Source: Thermococcus camini (GTDB lineage Archaea > Methanobacteriota_B > Thermococci > Thermococcales > Thermococcaceae). From it: a stretch of DNA of 64,000 nucleotides. Position 1 is the first letter of the stretch. Each line of letters starts with the position of its first letter. Where the stretch lies: positions 1,306,277-1,370,276 of the forward strand of contig NZ_LR881183.1 of the NCBI RefSeq assembly GCF_904067545.1. The letters are read 5' to 3'. The notes under the pieces were generated by a model, which was not told the origin of the DNA, did not search any database, and was given only the letters and a program-made list of their open reading frames with translations. Of the stretch, positions 16,530 to 25,050 are shown piece after piece. The position numbers were made by a program, and so were the translations under genes.

Positions 16530-17492
16530 TCACAACACGCGGGTCACCACGATGGTGGAGTTTCCGATCACGGATGCCTCGGCATCGTAGGGGCTCTCAT
16601 CCACCGCAGCCAGGATTTCCCCTGCCCTTGGAAACCTCACAAACTCCTTTGTTAGACTTTCAAAAAATTCCAGCGCGGCAACCCTTGGATTGAGGTCCCT
16701 AAAGGAGTCCAGTATAACCAGCCTCCCCCCCGGGCCAAGCATCTCGAGAGCTTTCCTGACGACCGCTCCAGGGTTCTCCAGGTACCCAAGCAGAAAACTC
16801 ATCACAACTCCATCGTATGTGTTTCTTACAACCAGTCTCCTCACGTCCATCTCCCGGAGGGCGACCCAATCCAGCCCCTCGTTCCTTACACGGCTCATTG
16901 CGATGCTGAGCAGTCCCGGAGAGAAGTCAATACCCACGTATTTTCCGTTTGGTCCGACGACACTCCCCAGCTCAACCGGCGAGACCGAACCGCATCCAAG
17001 GTCTATAATACGCATGCCGTCCTCAAGGCCAAGGAGGTGGGAAGCCAGCTGCCGGTAGACCTTGTTAATGCCCAGGAGGAGACGCATGTCCCAGAAGTCA
17101 GCCCCCTTATCGAAATCCATAAGCACCTTGGGATGCTCCCGTGAAATAAAAGCGTAGTCGGCCATCTTGTACATTTCCTCGAGAATCGGGATCCAATCCG
17201 GCAGGAGCTTTTCAAGCCGTTCCTGTGCCAGAGGGAGTTCATAAGAAAACTCTGCCATCCTCAGGGACCCACCAGACTCCTCCACTATCCCCAGCTGGAG
17301 GTATGTATCAATGAGTCGCCCAAGGCGCTCCTTGTTCGGCAGGGGAACCGAGGCGATTAGTTTTTCCCTGCTCACCCCCTGAACCAGCTCCTTGAAGACG
17401 TCGTACTTGAGCCCAATCTGAATTAAATAACCCACCGCCACATCGGCCATCGCTTCCATATTCCGGTCAAGGACCTCCACCAGCGGGTCCAT
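16530..17492 (-). CDS. SAM-dependent methyltransferase next to the archaellum operon
   Basis: A 320-residue class I methyltransferase. The N-terminal about 110 residues are helical and resemble the dimerisation/winged-helix part of O-methyltransferase-like proteins (VAVGYLIQIGLKYDVFKELV). The catalytic domain has motif I IIDLGCGSVSPVELG, the acidic GIDFSPGLLSIAMSRV, and motif IV-like GVVMSFLLGYLENPG. The substrate is unknown; its position between the putative activator and arlB suggests a link to archaellum or surface glycan modification (inference). ATG follows GGTGGGAGC and lies 9 nt after the stop of the earA-like gene, so the two are co-transcribed. Confidence 0.8.
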   Translation of the reverse strand: MDPLVEVLDRNMEAMADVAVGYLIQIGLKYDVFKELVQGVSREKLIASVPLPNKERLGRLIDTYLQLGIVEESGGSLRMAEFSYELPLAQERLEKLLPDWIPILEEMYKMADYAFISREHPKVLMDFDKGADFWDMRLLLGINKVYRQLASHLLGLEDGMRIIDLGCGSVSPVELGSVVGPNGKYVGIDFSPGLLSIAMSRVRNEGLDWVALREMDVRRLVVRNTYDGVVMSFLLGYLENPGAVVRKALEMLGPGGRLVILDSFRDLNPRVAALEFFESLTKEFVRFPRAGEILAAVDESPYDAEASVIGNSTIVVTRVL

Positions 17493-17501
17493 GCTCCCAC
17501 C

Positions 17502-17822
17502 TCATGTGTACTTCGAGTAGTACGAGTGATACGACCTCAGCAAGCCCACAACCTGTTTCCCGTACTCCGTGAGCCGGTAGTACTTGAAGCCTCCCTCGGT
17601 CACGACCTCCACCAGACCAAGGCTCACGAGGGAGCTGTGTCCGTTGTAACGGTTCCCCAGTCCGACGAGGGCACCCTTAACGTTCGAGGGGTCTGATTTA
17701 ACCACCCTCGCGATTTCAGAGAGGTACGTGGGGGATGGGTAGATTTCGTCAAGATACATCAGAATCCTCTTGCGGAGTTCACTTCGATTGATGGACCTTA
17801 TTACAAAGGGGTCAATGAACAT
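17502..17822 (-). CDS. earA: Winged-helix regulator, probable archaellum activator EarA
   Basis: About 106 residues. The core (IDPFVIRSINRSELRKRILM; YPSPTYLSEIARVVKSDPSN; VKGALVGLGNRYNGHSSLVS) is a single winged-helix domain with a basic N-terminus and tyrosine-rich C-terminus (YHSYYSKYT). It closely resembles what I recall of EarA from Methanococcus and Pyrococcus, the activator of the archaellum operon. Support comes from its place upstream of arlB and TACATA motifs in that promoter. Start ATG 17820-17822 follows GGGGGATGCTCCA; an upstream in-frame extension to 17897 overlaps the TATA box (TTTATATATG, minus, about 17894-17904) and was rejected. Confidence 0.75.
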   Translation of the reverse strand: MFIDPFVIRSINRSELRKRILMYLDEIYPSPTYLSEIARVVKSDPSNVKGALVGLGNRYNGHSSLVSLGLVEVVTEGGFKYYRLTEYGKQVVGLLRSYHSYYSKYT

Positions 17823-17897
17823 TGGAGCATCCCCCATCAATACGTGATTGTATTGGAGACATTTCAACAGGAGGCGGGGTATCTTGGGAAACAACAT

Positions 17898-18286
17898 ATA
17901 TAAACATTACGATGTGTCAAATCAAGGTACCACTAACATCTATGAAGAGTCATTAGAGACGTAAGATATATCCAGATGTTAAGTAATAACCCACATAACA
18001 CAGAATCTGCCCACATTTTGGATAATTTCCAATTATGCCCAAAACCACCCCGCAGCACCACATGACAGATTTACAAAAAATCCACCAAATATTAACATAT
18101 TGACATCCAAACGGGCAAAGGGTTTAAATGGAAAATATTCCGAAAATCCCCCATGCCACTACTAATAATCGTCAGACTCGGGATTGGGGCAGTCACCCTG
18201 TGGCCGAATTGACGCTCTTCTGGGAGCCGTTGCTCCAAATCGCTACCGTTATAAAGTCCCCCTCAAAGCCTCTGGAGGTGGTAAGG
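17898..18286. promoter_or_regulatory. AT-rich intergenic region between earA and asnS
   Basis: This 390-base stretch holds the earA promoter (minus, about 17894-17904). On the plus strand GGGTTTAAATGG at about 18119-18130 would start a transcript near an ATG at 18153 that opens a 19-codon frame (MPLLIIVRLGIGAVTLWPN). The asnS promoter (GTTATAAAG, about 18248-18256) lies about 35 nt before asnS. The rest (17940-18115) is AT-rich with no frame or hairpin I can support. Confidence 0.5.
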
Positions 18287-19579
18287 ATGATTGATAAGAT
18301 TTACTGTGCCGATGTTCAGCCCGATATGGAAGGTAAACGCGTCAAGCTCGCAGGATGGGTTTACAGAAAGAGAGAAGTTGGAAAGAAGGTGTTCATAGTC
18401 CTCCGTGACTCAAGCGGAATCGTTCAGACGATATTCAAAAAGGAGCTAAGCGAAGAAGCCTACGCCGAAGCGAAAAAGGTCGGGATAGAGTCCAGCATCA
18501 TCGTGGAGGGCACCGTTAAGGCCGACCCCCGCGCTCCCACCGGCGTCGAGATTCAGGCCGATAAGATAGAGGTCGTCCAGAACGTGGACTTCTTCCCGAT
18601 AACAAAGGACGCGAGCGAGGAGTTCCTCCTCGACGTCAGGCACCTTCACCTGCACTCACCCAAGGTCGCGAGCATAATGAAGGTCAAGGCAACCATGATG
18701 CAGGCCGCTCGCGAGTGGCTCCTTCAGGACGGCTGGTATGAGGTCTTTCCCCCGATACTCGTTACCGGTGCCGTCGAGGGAGGAGCGACGCTCTTCAAGC
18801 TCAAGTACTTCGACAGAACCGCCTACCTCAGCCAGTCCGCCCAGCTCTACCTTGAGGCGGCAATCTTCGGCCTCGAGAAGGTCTGGTCGCTCACGCCGAG
18901 CTTTAGGGCGGAGAAGAGCAGAACCAGGAGGCACCTCACCGAGTTCTGGCACCTTGAGCTCGAGGCCGCCTGGATGGACCTCTGGGACATCATGAAGGTC
19001 GAGGAGGAGCTTGTGAGCTACATGGTTCAGCGCACGCTGGAGCTCAGGAGGAGCGAGATTGAGACCTTCAGGAAGGACTTAACGACGCTCAAGAACGCGG
19101 TTCCGCCCTTCCCGAGGGTGAGCTACGACGAGGCCATAGACATCCTCCAGAGCAAGGGCGTCGAAATAGAGTGGGGGGAGGACATGGGCGCCGACGAGGA
19201 GCGCATCTTGACCCAGGAGTTCGAGGCCCCGTTCTTTGTCTACGGCTATCCAAAGGGCATTAAGGCATTCTACATGAAGGAGGACCCGGAGGACCCGCGC
19301 AAGGTTCTCGCGGCGGACATGCTCGCGCCGGAAGGATACGGCGAGGTCATCGGCGGTTCCCAGCGTGAGGACAGCTATGACAAGCTCGTGCAGCGCATCC
19401 TAGAGGAGGGCATGAAGCCGGAGGACTACGAGTGGTACCTCGACCTCAGGAAGTACGGTTCAGTTCCGCACAGCGGCTTCGGACTGGGCCTTGAGAGGCT
19501 CGTCGCATGGGTGCTGAAGCTCGACCACGTCCGCTGGGCCACCCTCTTCCCGAGGACGCCGAGCAGGCTGTATCCGTGA
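18287..19579 (+). CDS. asnS: Asparaginyl-tRNA synthetase
   Basis: A 430-residue class IIb synthetase that charges tRNA-Asn directly. The N-terminal OB anticodon-binding domain (GKRVKLAGWVYRKREVGKKV) is followed by the catalytic domain with motif 2 region SLTPSFRAEKSRTRRHLTEF and motif 3 HSGFGLGLERLVAWVL near the C-terminus, ending in FPRTPSRLYP. The sequence is close to the Pyrococcus AsnRS rather than the archaeal AspRS. The start ATG at 18287 follows GGAGGTGGTAAGG; the frame stays open to 18128, but that part crosses the promoter and is not expected to be translated. Confidence 0.93.
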   Translation: MIDKIYCADVQPDMEGKRVKLAGWVYRKREVGKKVFIVLRDSSGIVQTIFKKELSEEAYAEAKKVGIESSIIVEGTVKADPRAPTGVEIQADKIEVVQNVDFFPITKDASEEFLLDVRHLHLHSPKVASIMKVKATMMQAAREWLLQDGWYEVFPPILVTGAVEGGATLFKLKYFDRTAYLSQSAQLYLEAAIFGLEKVWSLTPSFRAEKSRTRRHLTEFWHLELEAAWMDLWDIMKVEEELVSYMVQRTLELRRSEIETFRKDLTTLKNAVPPFPRVSYDEAIDILQSKGVEIEWGEDMGADEERILTQEFEAPFFVYGYPKGIKAFYMKEDPEDPRKVLAADMLAPEGYGEVIGGSQREDSYDKLVQRILEEGMKPEDYEWYLDLRKYGSVPHSGFGLGLERLVAWVLKLDHVRWATLFPRTPSRLYP

Positions 19580-19727
19580 AGGTTTCCCCTCCCAACTTTT
19601 ATTACTACACGGCTCGCGTTTTGAGCTTGTTCACTTAAGAAAACAAGATTCAATTCAGCCGGTTAATGTTGTCGGAGTTTCTCAAACCTTTTAAGCACTT
19701 AATCGCATGGAAAATAGGGGTGAAGTT

Positions 19728-19949
19728 ATGAGTGAGAGCGTCCAAGTCATCATTCACCGCATTGAAAAAATCGAGAAAGAACTCGAAGAGCTCAAGCTAG
19801 AGCTCCTGAAACTCCAGGTCGAGAAAGAAGAAGCCGAAATAATCCCCGAGGAAGAATACCGGGACCTCATGAAAAAAGCCGAGCACTTAAAGAACAACCC
19901 CTCGGAAGGACTGAGCGCAGACGAGGCGATCCAAGAACTCTTGAGTTAA
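19728..19949 (+). CDS. relB: RelB-like antitoxin (coiled-coil, type II toxin-antitoxin)
   Basis: About 73 residues, mostly one charged helix (HRIEKIEKELEELKLELLKL) with a C-terminal part (EEYRDLMKKAEHLKNNPSEG; LSADEAIQELL) of the type that wraps a RelE toxin. It lacks an obvious ribbon-helix-helix, so autoregulation is uncertain. The ATG at 19728 follows GGGGTGAAGTT; an ATG seven codons earlier lacks a ribosome site. A TATA-like CCTTTTAAGC lies about 40 nt upstream. The toxin gene begins 1 nt after its stop, the standard TA layout. Confidence 0.8.
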   Translation: MSESVQVIIHRIEKIEKELEELKLELLKLQVEKEEAEIIPEEEYRDLMKKAEHLKNNPSEGLSADEAIQELLS

Positions 19950-19950
19950 G

Positions 19951-20241
19951 ATGGGGGAAGTGTACAGAGTCATCGTGGACAAAAACATCGTCAAAAAAGC
20001 CAAAAAACACCTCAAGCCAGCCCAACGCAAGAAACTGGCCGAATTCATTGATACTCTCAAAACAAACCCCTACCCAAAGCCCCCCTACGACCTGAAACCC
20101 GTCAAAGGCGAGAAAACAGAGAAAACCAACACCTACCGTTTTAGAATTGGGGATTACAGAGTATTCTACACTGTTTACTGGAACGAGAAAGTTATCGTCG
20201 TAACGGACCTAAAGCCGAGAGAAACCGCCTACAAGAGGTGA
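19951..20241 (+). CDS. relE: RelE/ParE-superfamily toxin
   Basis: A 96-residue basic protein with the RelE fold signature: helix KKAKKHLKPAQRKKLAEFID, then beta strands RFRIGDYRVFYTVYWNEKVI and VVTDLKPRETAYK. Archaeal RelE homologues cut mRNA on the ribosome; basic residues for this are present (R in YRFRIGDYR). It is directly coupled to the antitoxin. The pair lies between asnS and an integrase remnant, in the only clearly accessory patch of this part of the window. Confidence 0.88.
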   Translation: MGEVYRVIVDKNIVKKAKKHLKPAQRKKLAEFIDTLKTNPYPKPPYDLKPVKGEKTEKTNTYRFRIGDYRVFYTVYWNEKVIVVTDLKPRETAYKR

Positions 20242-20301
20242 GTTAATGAGCTAAGATGCTAAAATCATCGACCCTTAGCAAAGACAGAATAAAGAAGAAA
20301 C

Positions 20302-21279
20302 TCATCTTATGATGATCTTCCTCCGAGCATCCTTGATGATGATCTCCCTTGAACGGCCTTTCCGTTTAATGTTCCCTTCCAACACTACAACCTCAGTCCC
20401 AAGCTGACGGAGCTTCTTGATGTAATTATCAATGTCAACGTTGGCCCCAACGTCAAGAATCACTGCGATGACTTCATCGAAATGCTCCACATAATCCAGA
20501 ACCTGCCCAACGAGCCTCTGAAGCTTGCTCCGATTTTCTGCAATCTTTATCTCAATGCCTACAGAGTCTCCAACTGCAATGTCAATTTTTTGGTCTCCTA
20601 CTTGGTACTGCCTTCTAACATTACTACCGAGCCTTGCCCGAAGGAATTGGTAAAGCTGTTTTTCGAGATCTTCTTCGTCCCTCACTGTTTCAGGATGGAA
20701 ATCTTCAAGAATGTCCAATATGTCTGGCTCACCTGGAACCTCATCTTCTCCATAGGACTGTTCTTCAAGTTCGCCATAGTCAAAGCTATAGTCATCTTCG
20801 CTGTCTTCAACGTTGATGTTAAGTTCTTTCAGTTTCTCCGCTTTGAATTCCTCGAATTCCTTCCACAGAGCTTTTTCTACCTCCCTAAATGCCTTAATCT
20901 CGTCCTTCGATGCCGTCTTGTACCTCCAGGCCCAATTCTTAACCTCGTCCAAGTCAAGACGCTCAGCGAGATAGTTTGCCAGTTCATCTTTTCTACGGGT
21001 TCTTGGGCAATCCAGACTCTCAGCGGCACATATAGTCTTTAAGTGATTCATCTTGAGCTTCATGAGAATGCTGACTTTTGTCTTGTGCTCTTCCCTAACG
21101 ATAGCCTCTTCTATTTCTCTCTGCTTTTGCTGGATTTCATAATAAATCCAATCTTCCTTTGAAAGTTCTCTCTGTTTAGATTGGGACGATGAAGAGGTCT
21201 CATTCCCACTCTGGAGCAGTCCAAAAAGTAATATTACTCCGATAACCACAATAATACTCAAAATTGTCTGAATATCCAC
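20302..21279 (-). CDS. Membrane-anchored PD-(D/E)xK nuclease-like protein with SAP-like domain
   Basis: A 325-residue protein. An N-terminal membrane helix (ILSIIVVIGVILLFGLLQSG) is followed by a charged coil and a SAP-like helix-extended loop-helix (LKTICAAESLDCPRTRRKDE). A long acidic linker leads to a C-terminal PD-(D/E)xK core: Asp in QKIDIAVGDSV, ExK in GIEIKIAE, and a following Gln helix LQRLVGQVLDYVEHF, so the catalytic set looks complete. The predicted role is a membrane-tethered DNA or RNA nuclease; the target is unknown. Start GTG at 21277-21279 follows GGTGGCGTGGG. Codon use is more AT-rich than neighbours, fitting acquisition. It converges on the RelE gene with a 60-nt gap. Confidence 0.7.
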   Translation of the reverse strand: MDIQTILSIIVVIGVILLFGLLQSGNETSSSSQSKQRELSKEDWIYYEIQQKQREIEEAIVREEHKTKVSILMKLKMNHLKTICAAESLDCPRTRRKDELANYLAERLDLDEVKNWAWRYKTASKDEIKAFREVEKALWKEFEEFKAEKLKELNINVEDSEDDYSFDYGELEEQSYGEDEVPGEPDILDILEDFHPETVRDEEDLEKQLYQFLRARLGSNVRRQYQVGDQKIDIAVGDSVGIEIKIAENRSKLQRLVGQVLDYVEHFDEVIAVILDVGANVDIDNYIKKLRQLGTEVVVLEGNIKRKGRSREIIIKDARRKIIIR

Positions 21280-21355
21280 CCCACGCCACCCCTTGTATTC
21301 CTTACGGAAGTATTACCTAGGCTTGATTAAAAAGTTTTGGTAGTGGGTCGTTTAA

Positions 21356-21613
<258 letters not shown>

Positions 21614-21673
21614 TCGCTCCTATGCTTTTGGAGCGCTCTTATAAAAGTTGCGGTGGGAAGAAAAGGAAGAAAC

Positions 21674-22810
21674 TCACCGCCTCCTCCTGAAGATGAGCGG
21701 CACCATGGCAAGGCCGACTATCAGGGCCGGCCCACAGATGCTGGAGTTGCTGGATTCTCCGCCGGTTTCGGTGGTTGTCTTCCCGAGTATCTCATCCGGG
21801 CTCTTGCCCTCGACCATTAGCTGGGTCCACTGCTTGAGCCAGAGGTCGTAGCTCTTCTCGATCTCCCTGGAGTCTATTGCGACGGGCTTGTCTACCTTGG
21901 CGGCATAGCTAAAGACCTCCGGGAGTTCAACGTCTCCGTTAACAGGGTACATCCACTGGTTGAGGGGGAGCTTTTCCTGAGCCTCGGCACTGATGAGGAA
22001 CTCGATGAACTTCTTGGCCAGCTCCTTGTTCCTGGCGCCTTTGACTATTCCCGCACCCTCTATCTGGAGGTAGTTGCCCTCCCTGAAGGCGACGGCTCCG
22101 ACGTTGGTGTTGTTGTCGTAGTAAACCGTGGCGGCGGGGGAGGTGGCGTAGCTGAGGACGAGCGGGTACTCACCCTCGCTGAACGCCCCCCACGCCTCGC
22201 TCCAGCCCTTGACTATCTGAACGTCGTTCTCCTTCAGCTTCTCCCAGTAGTAGAGCCAGTCGTCGCCGTAGACCGCTATCGTCCAGAGGAGGAAGGCCAT
22301 TCCCGGCGAGCTCGTGCGCGGATCCTCTATGATGAGCTTGCCCTTCCACTCCGGCTTGGTGAGGTCTTCGAGACTTGCCGGTGGGTTCTGGACCATGTCC
22401 TTGCGGTAGTTGATTGCTACGAAGCCGTAGTCGTAGGGCGTGAGGTGGTAGGTCGGGTCGAACTTCTCAACGATCCAGTCCGGAATCACATCGGCGTTGG
22501 CCGGCTTGTACGGCTCCAGCACACCCGCGTCTATGGCCTTTGCCAGGTAGCTGTTGTCTATGCCGACCACAACGTCAGCCTGGGGATTGTCCTTCTCAAG
22601 GATGAGCCTGTTTAGAACCTCGCCGGCGTCACCGATGAGGACGAGGTTCACCTTGACACCATATTTCTGTTCGAAAATCGGAACTATCTCCTTCATCCAC
22701 CACTCGATGCTGTCGTATGAGTAAACCGTCAGCGTCTCTTCAGCCGCGACAGGTTTTGGGACCAGGAGCCCCAGGAGCAGCACGGCGAGGAACGCGCCAA
22801 GCTTCCTCAT
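21674..22810 (-). CDS. Thiamine-type ABC transporter substrate-binding protein, CGP-CTERM anchored
   Basis: A 378-residue secreted binding protein: signal peptide (LGAFLAVLLLGLLVPKPVAA), then a periplasmic-binding fold of the thiamine/iron family (LTVYSYDSIEWWMKEIVPIF; PQADVVVGIDNSYLAKAIDA; WKGKLIIEDPRTSSPGMAFL). It ends with the CGP-CTERM tail: ICGP, hydrophobic helix (ALIVGLAMVPLIF), RRRR, which marks sorting and surface anchoring in Thermococcales. No permease or ATPase adjoins, so the partners must be elsewhere. A TATA-like TTTATTAATCC (minus) lies about 50 nt upstream. The tRNA downstream has its own promoter. Confidence 0.85.
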   Translation of the reverse strand: MRKLGAFLAVLLLGLLVPKPVAAEETLTVYSYDSIEWWMKEIVPIFEQKYGVKVNLVLIGDAGEVLNRLILEKDNPQADVVVGIDNSYLAKAIDAGVLEPYKPANADVIPDWIVEKFDPTYHLTPYDYGFVAINYRKDMVQNPPASLEDLTKPEWKGKLIIEDPRTSSPGMAFLLWTIAVYGDDWLYYWEKLKENDVQIVKGWSEAWGAFSEGEYPLVLSYATSPAATVYYDNNTNVGAVAFREGNYLQIEGAGIVKGARNKELAKKFIEFLISAEAQEKLPLNQWMYPVNGDVELPEVFSYAAKVDKPVAIDSREIEKSYDLWLKQWTQLMVEGKSPDEILGKTTTETGGESSNSSICGPALIVGLAMVPLIFRRRR

Positions 22811-22918
22811 GGCAACACCCCCAAATACTCGGTTTTGATTCCCAATAATGGGGTAATAACCGGATTAATAAAGCTTTGCTTCCCATTTTCGGGAAGTCGG
22901 AAAGAGTTGAGAAGGAGG

Positions 22919-23851
22919 TTAGAGCCTCACGGCGCCGGTGGTGTAGGCGTACAGGAAGTACGCATAGACGGCCAGAAAAACACCCGCGGTAACCCGGTCT
23001 ATCCTTCCCGTGAGTCTCAGGACTGCCGTGAGAAGCCCCATGACGAGGAGGGTCAGCGGCAGGGTGAAGGTGTAAACCGTCGCATCCACCTTTATGGGGT
23101 TTATCAGGGACGCTATTCCTATGACCATTAGCACGTCGAGTATGTTGGCGCCGATTATGTTGCCGACGCTTATGTTGGGCAGCCTCTTGAGGGTAGCCAT
23201 GAGGGAGTTCGTGAGCTCCGGCAGGGAGGTTCCTATGGACACCATCGTCAGGCCGAGCACTATCTCCGGGACACCGTAGGCCCTGGCTATCGTTACGGCG
23301 CTGTCCACGACCAGTTTGGCGCCGATGACTACAATCAGTCCGCTTCCGAGCATTATCAGGGCATCCCTCCTCGGATTACCACGTCCGCCCTCGGGAAGTT
23401 CCTCGAGCGTCATGTGCTTCCGGTAGAGGTAGTAGAGGAAGCCGAAGTAGATGAGTATGAGGCTGGCACCATCGAGCCGGCTTATAGTCCCGTCGTGCAT
23501 GAGCAAGCCAGCATAGGCGGTGACGGCCACCATGAAGAGGGCATTTTTCCAGGCGGTTCTCTCAACGCTGAGGGGCATTATCAGGGCCGAGACTCCGAGG
23601 ATGAGGGCTATGTTGGCTAGGGCGCTCCCTATGGCGTTTCCCAGGGCGATGTCAGGGTTTCCCTGATAGGAGGATATGGCAGAGACCGTTACCTCCGGCA
23701 GTGTGGTGGCGATGCTCGCGAGGACGAGCGCTATGAGGAACTCACTGACGCCGAACCCCTTGGCGACGCGCGAAGCGGCCTCCACGAAGTAATCGCTCCC
23801 CTTGATGAGAAGAACCAGACCAACGGCGAAGAGGATTATTTCAACTATCAC
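22919..23851 (-). CDS. Calcium/sodium antiporter of the CaCA family (YrbG-type)
   Basis: About 310 residues, ten or eleven membrane helices in two inverted repeats. Each carries an alpha-repeat ion-binding motif: LASIATTLPEVTVSAIS and LGNAIGSALANI in the first half, TMVSIGTSLPELTNSLMA and VGNIIGANILDVLMVIG in the second. It exchanges Na+ (or H+) for Ca2+ across the membrane. The GTG at 23849-23851 has GGTGGGG just before it and is preferred over the GTG nine bases upstream. A CTTCCCGAAAATGGGAAG hairpin lies just past the stop (about 22878-22897) and may be a terminator. Confidence 0.9.
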   Translation of the reverse strand: MIVEIILFAVGLVLLIKGSDYFVEAASRVAKGFGVSEFLIALVLASIATTLPEVTVSAISSYQGNPDIALGNAIGSALANIALILGVSALIMPLSVERTAWKNALFMVAVTAYAGLLMHDGTISRLDGASLILIYFGFLYYLYRKHMTLEELPEGGRGNPRRDALIMLGSGLIVVIGAKLVVDSAVTIARAYGVPEIVLGLTMVSIGTSLPELTNSLMATLKRLPNISVGNIIGANILDVLMVIGIASLINPIKVDATVYTFTLPLTLLVMGLLTAVLRLTGRIDRVTAGVFLAVYAYFLYAYTTGAVRL

Positions 23852-23882
23852 GTTCCCCACCAGGGCAGAATAGGAAAGGGAC

Positions 23883-24395
23883 TTAAAAGTTATTTGCCCG
23901 CTCCTCCCCCTTCCCCTCCATTCTTATCACGTAGTCGGCCGCGTTCTGAAGGGCCACGGAAAAGCCAGGCTCAACGCCTATGGCTATGGTCTCCTTGCCC
24001 TTACGTTTGGCCTCGTTGATGAGGGGGAGGAAGTCCGCATCGCGGGTGGCCAGGGCGATGACCTCGACGTCCGAGTTGTAGATGAGCTCCATCGCCTCTA
24101 TCGCTATCCTGACGTCCGTGTCGCCGGCGACTATAATTGGCTCAAGCCCCTGGTTCACAACGGCCTCTATCAATCCCTGTGGGGCGTACTGGTTGAGGAC
24201 AACCTTGGCAACGCGTATCTTTCCGATCCTCTCAAGCGCTTCCACTATGTCCTCGAGCTTTATCCCGAACTCCTTGCGGAGGATATTCGGACCGTCGATT
24301 ATCAGGCCGATGCTCTTGCCCTTCACGTGCTTGGGGGGCTCGGCCTCGACCTCCTTCTCGCCCCTGCGGAGCACCTTAAAGAGGGTCTCCTTCAT
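23883..24395 (-). CDS. NYN-domain (LabA/DUF88-like, TIGR00288) protein, acidic site intact
   Basis: A 170-residue PIN-like NYN protein. Conserved parts are the first acidic strand [34 protein letters not shown], the second acid in [14 protein letters not shown], and [18 protein letters not shown] with both Asp residues of the S/T-R-D-x-D pattern. NYN proteins are predicted metal-dependent RNases; the substrate here is unknown. The ATG overlaps the stop of the upstream paralogue (ATGA), so the two are translated together and probably interact. Confidence 0.82.
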   Translation of the reverse strand: MKETLFKVLRRGEKEVEAEPPKHVKGKSIGLIIDGPNILRKEFGIKLEDIVEALERIGKIRVAKVVLNQYAPQGLIEAVVNQGLEPIIVAGDTDVRIAIEAMELIYNSDVEVIALATRDADFLPLINEAKRKGKETIAIGVEPGFSVALQNAADYVIRMEGKGEERANNF

Positions 24396-24904
24396 TCCTC
24401 ACCACCCTTCGGGTTCAGGATTATAGTGTAGTCCGCCGCGTGCTTGAGGGCCGCGGAAAAGCCCGGCTCTATGCCGAGTACTATCGTCTCCTTACCCTTC
24501 TCCTTGGCCTTGAGGATGACGGGGAGGAACTCCGCGTTTCGGGTTGCTATAGCTATGGCATCGATGTTCGGGTTGTATATCTCGCGCATCGCCTCCACCG
24601 CGAGCTTCACCCCTGTCTCGCCGGAGACGACCATGGTGTCAAACCCCTGGTTCGAGACGGCCTCGATGAGTCCCTGGGGGGCGTACTGGTTGAGAACAAC
24701 CTTGGCAACGCGCAGGTCGCCGAGTCCCTCAAGGGCCTCGACTATGTCCTCGAGCTTTATCCCGAACTCCTTGCGGAGGATATTCGGGCCATCAATTAGA
24801 AGGGCTATCCTCTTCCCCCGGCTCATCTTTCTCCGCATCATTCCGATGCTCCTCATCCCGTCCTTCGTCATCGATATTATCCGCTCCCAGTTGCTGCCCG
24901 CCAT
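24392..24904 (-). CDS. NYN-domain paralogue with altered acidic residues
   Basis: Also 170 residues and clearly a tandem duplicate of the next gene (shared [20 protein letters not shown] and [18 protein letters not shown]). The N-terminal Asp is kept (LLIDGPN), but the other acidic positions differ: VSGETGVKL instead of VAGDTDVRI, and ATRNAEFLP instead of ATRDADFLP. These changes suggest a weakened or non-catalytic partner (inference). Its extra N-terminus is basic ([16 protein letters not shown]). ATG follows GGTGACTCCCT; a TATA-type TTTTTATAGG (minus) lies about 75 nt upstream. Confidence 0.8.
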   Translation of the reverse strand: MAGSNWERIISMTKDGMRSIGMMRRKMSRGKRIALLIDGPNILRKEFGIKLEDIVEALEGLGDLRVAKVVLNQYAPQGLIEAVSNQGFDTMVVSGETGVKLAVEAMREIYNPNIDAIAIATRNAEFLPVILKAKEKGKETIVLGIEPGFSAALKHAADYTIILNPKGGEE

Positions 24905-25050
24905 AGGGAGTCACCGTTGAAATTGTCCAACCAATCACGCGATCAGAGTGATACACCCTACCTACGGGACAATCCTATAAAAAGGTTGATTCCCGGAAAC
25001 CGTATATCGTTATCGAGTGCATGATACAAGCCATACAAAAAAAGAGGGAC

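Noticed and set aside
16381-16530. AT-rich DNA before arlB as a foreign insertion
   Set aside because: The composition is explained by promoter elements and activator sites; coding DNA on both sides is native in character.
21674-22918. Thi-box (TPP) riboswitch before the thiamine-type binding protein
   Set aside because: The upstream region lacks the CUGAGA and ACC-UGA core of the TPP riboswitch; only a TATA-like box and the terminator of the next gene are visible.
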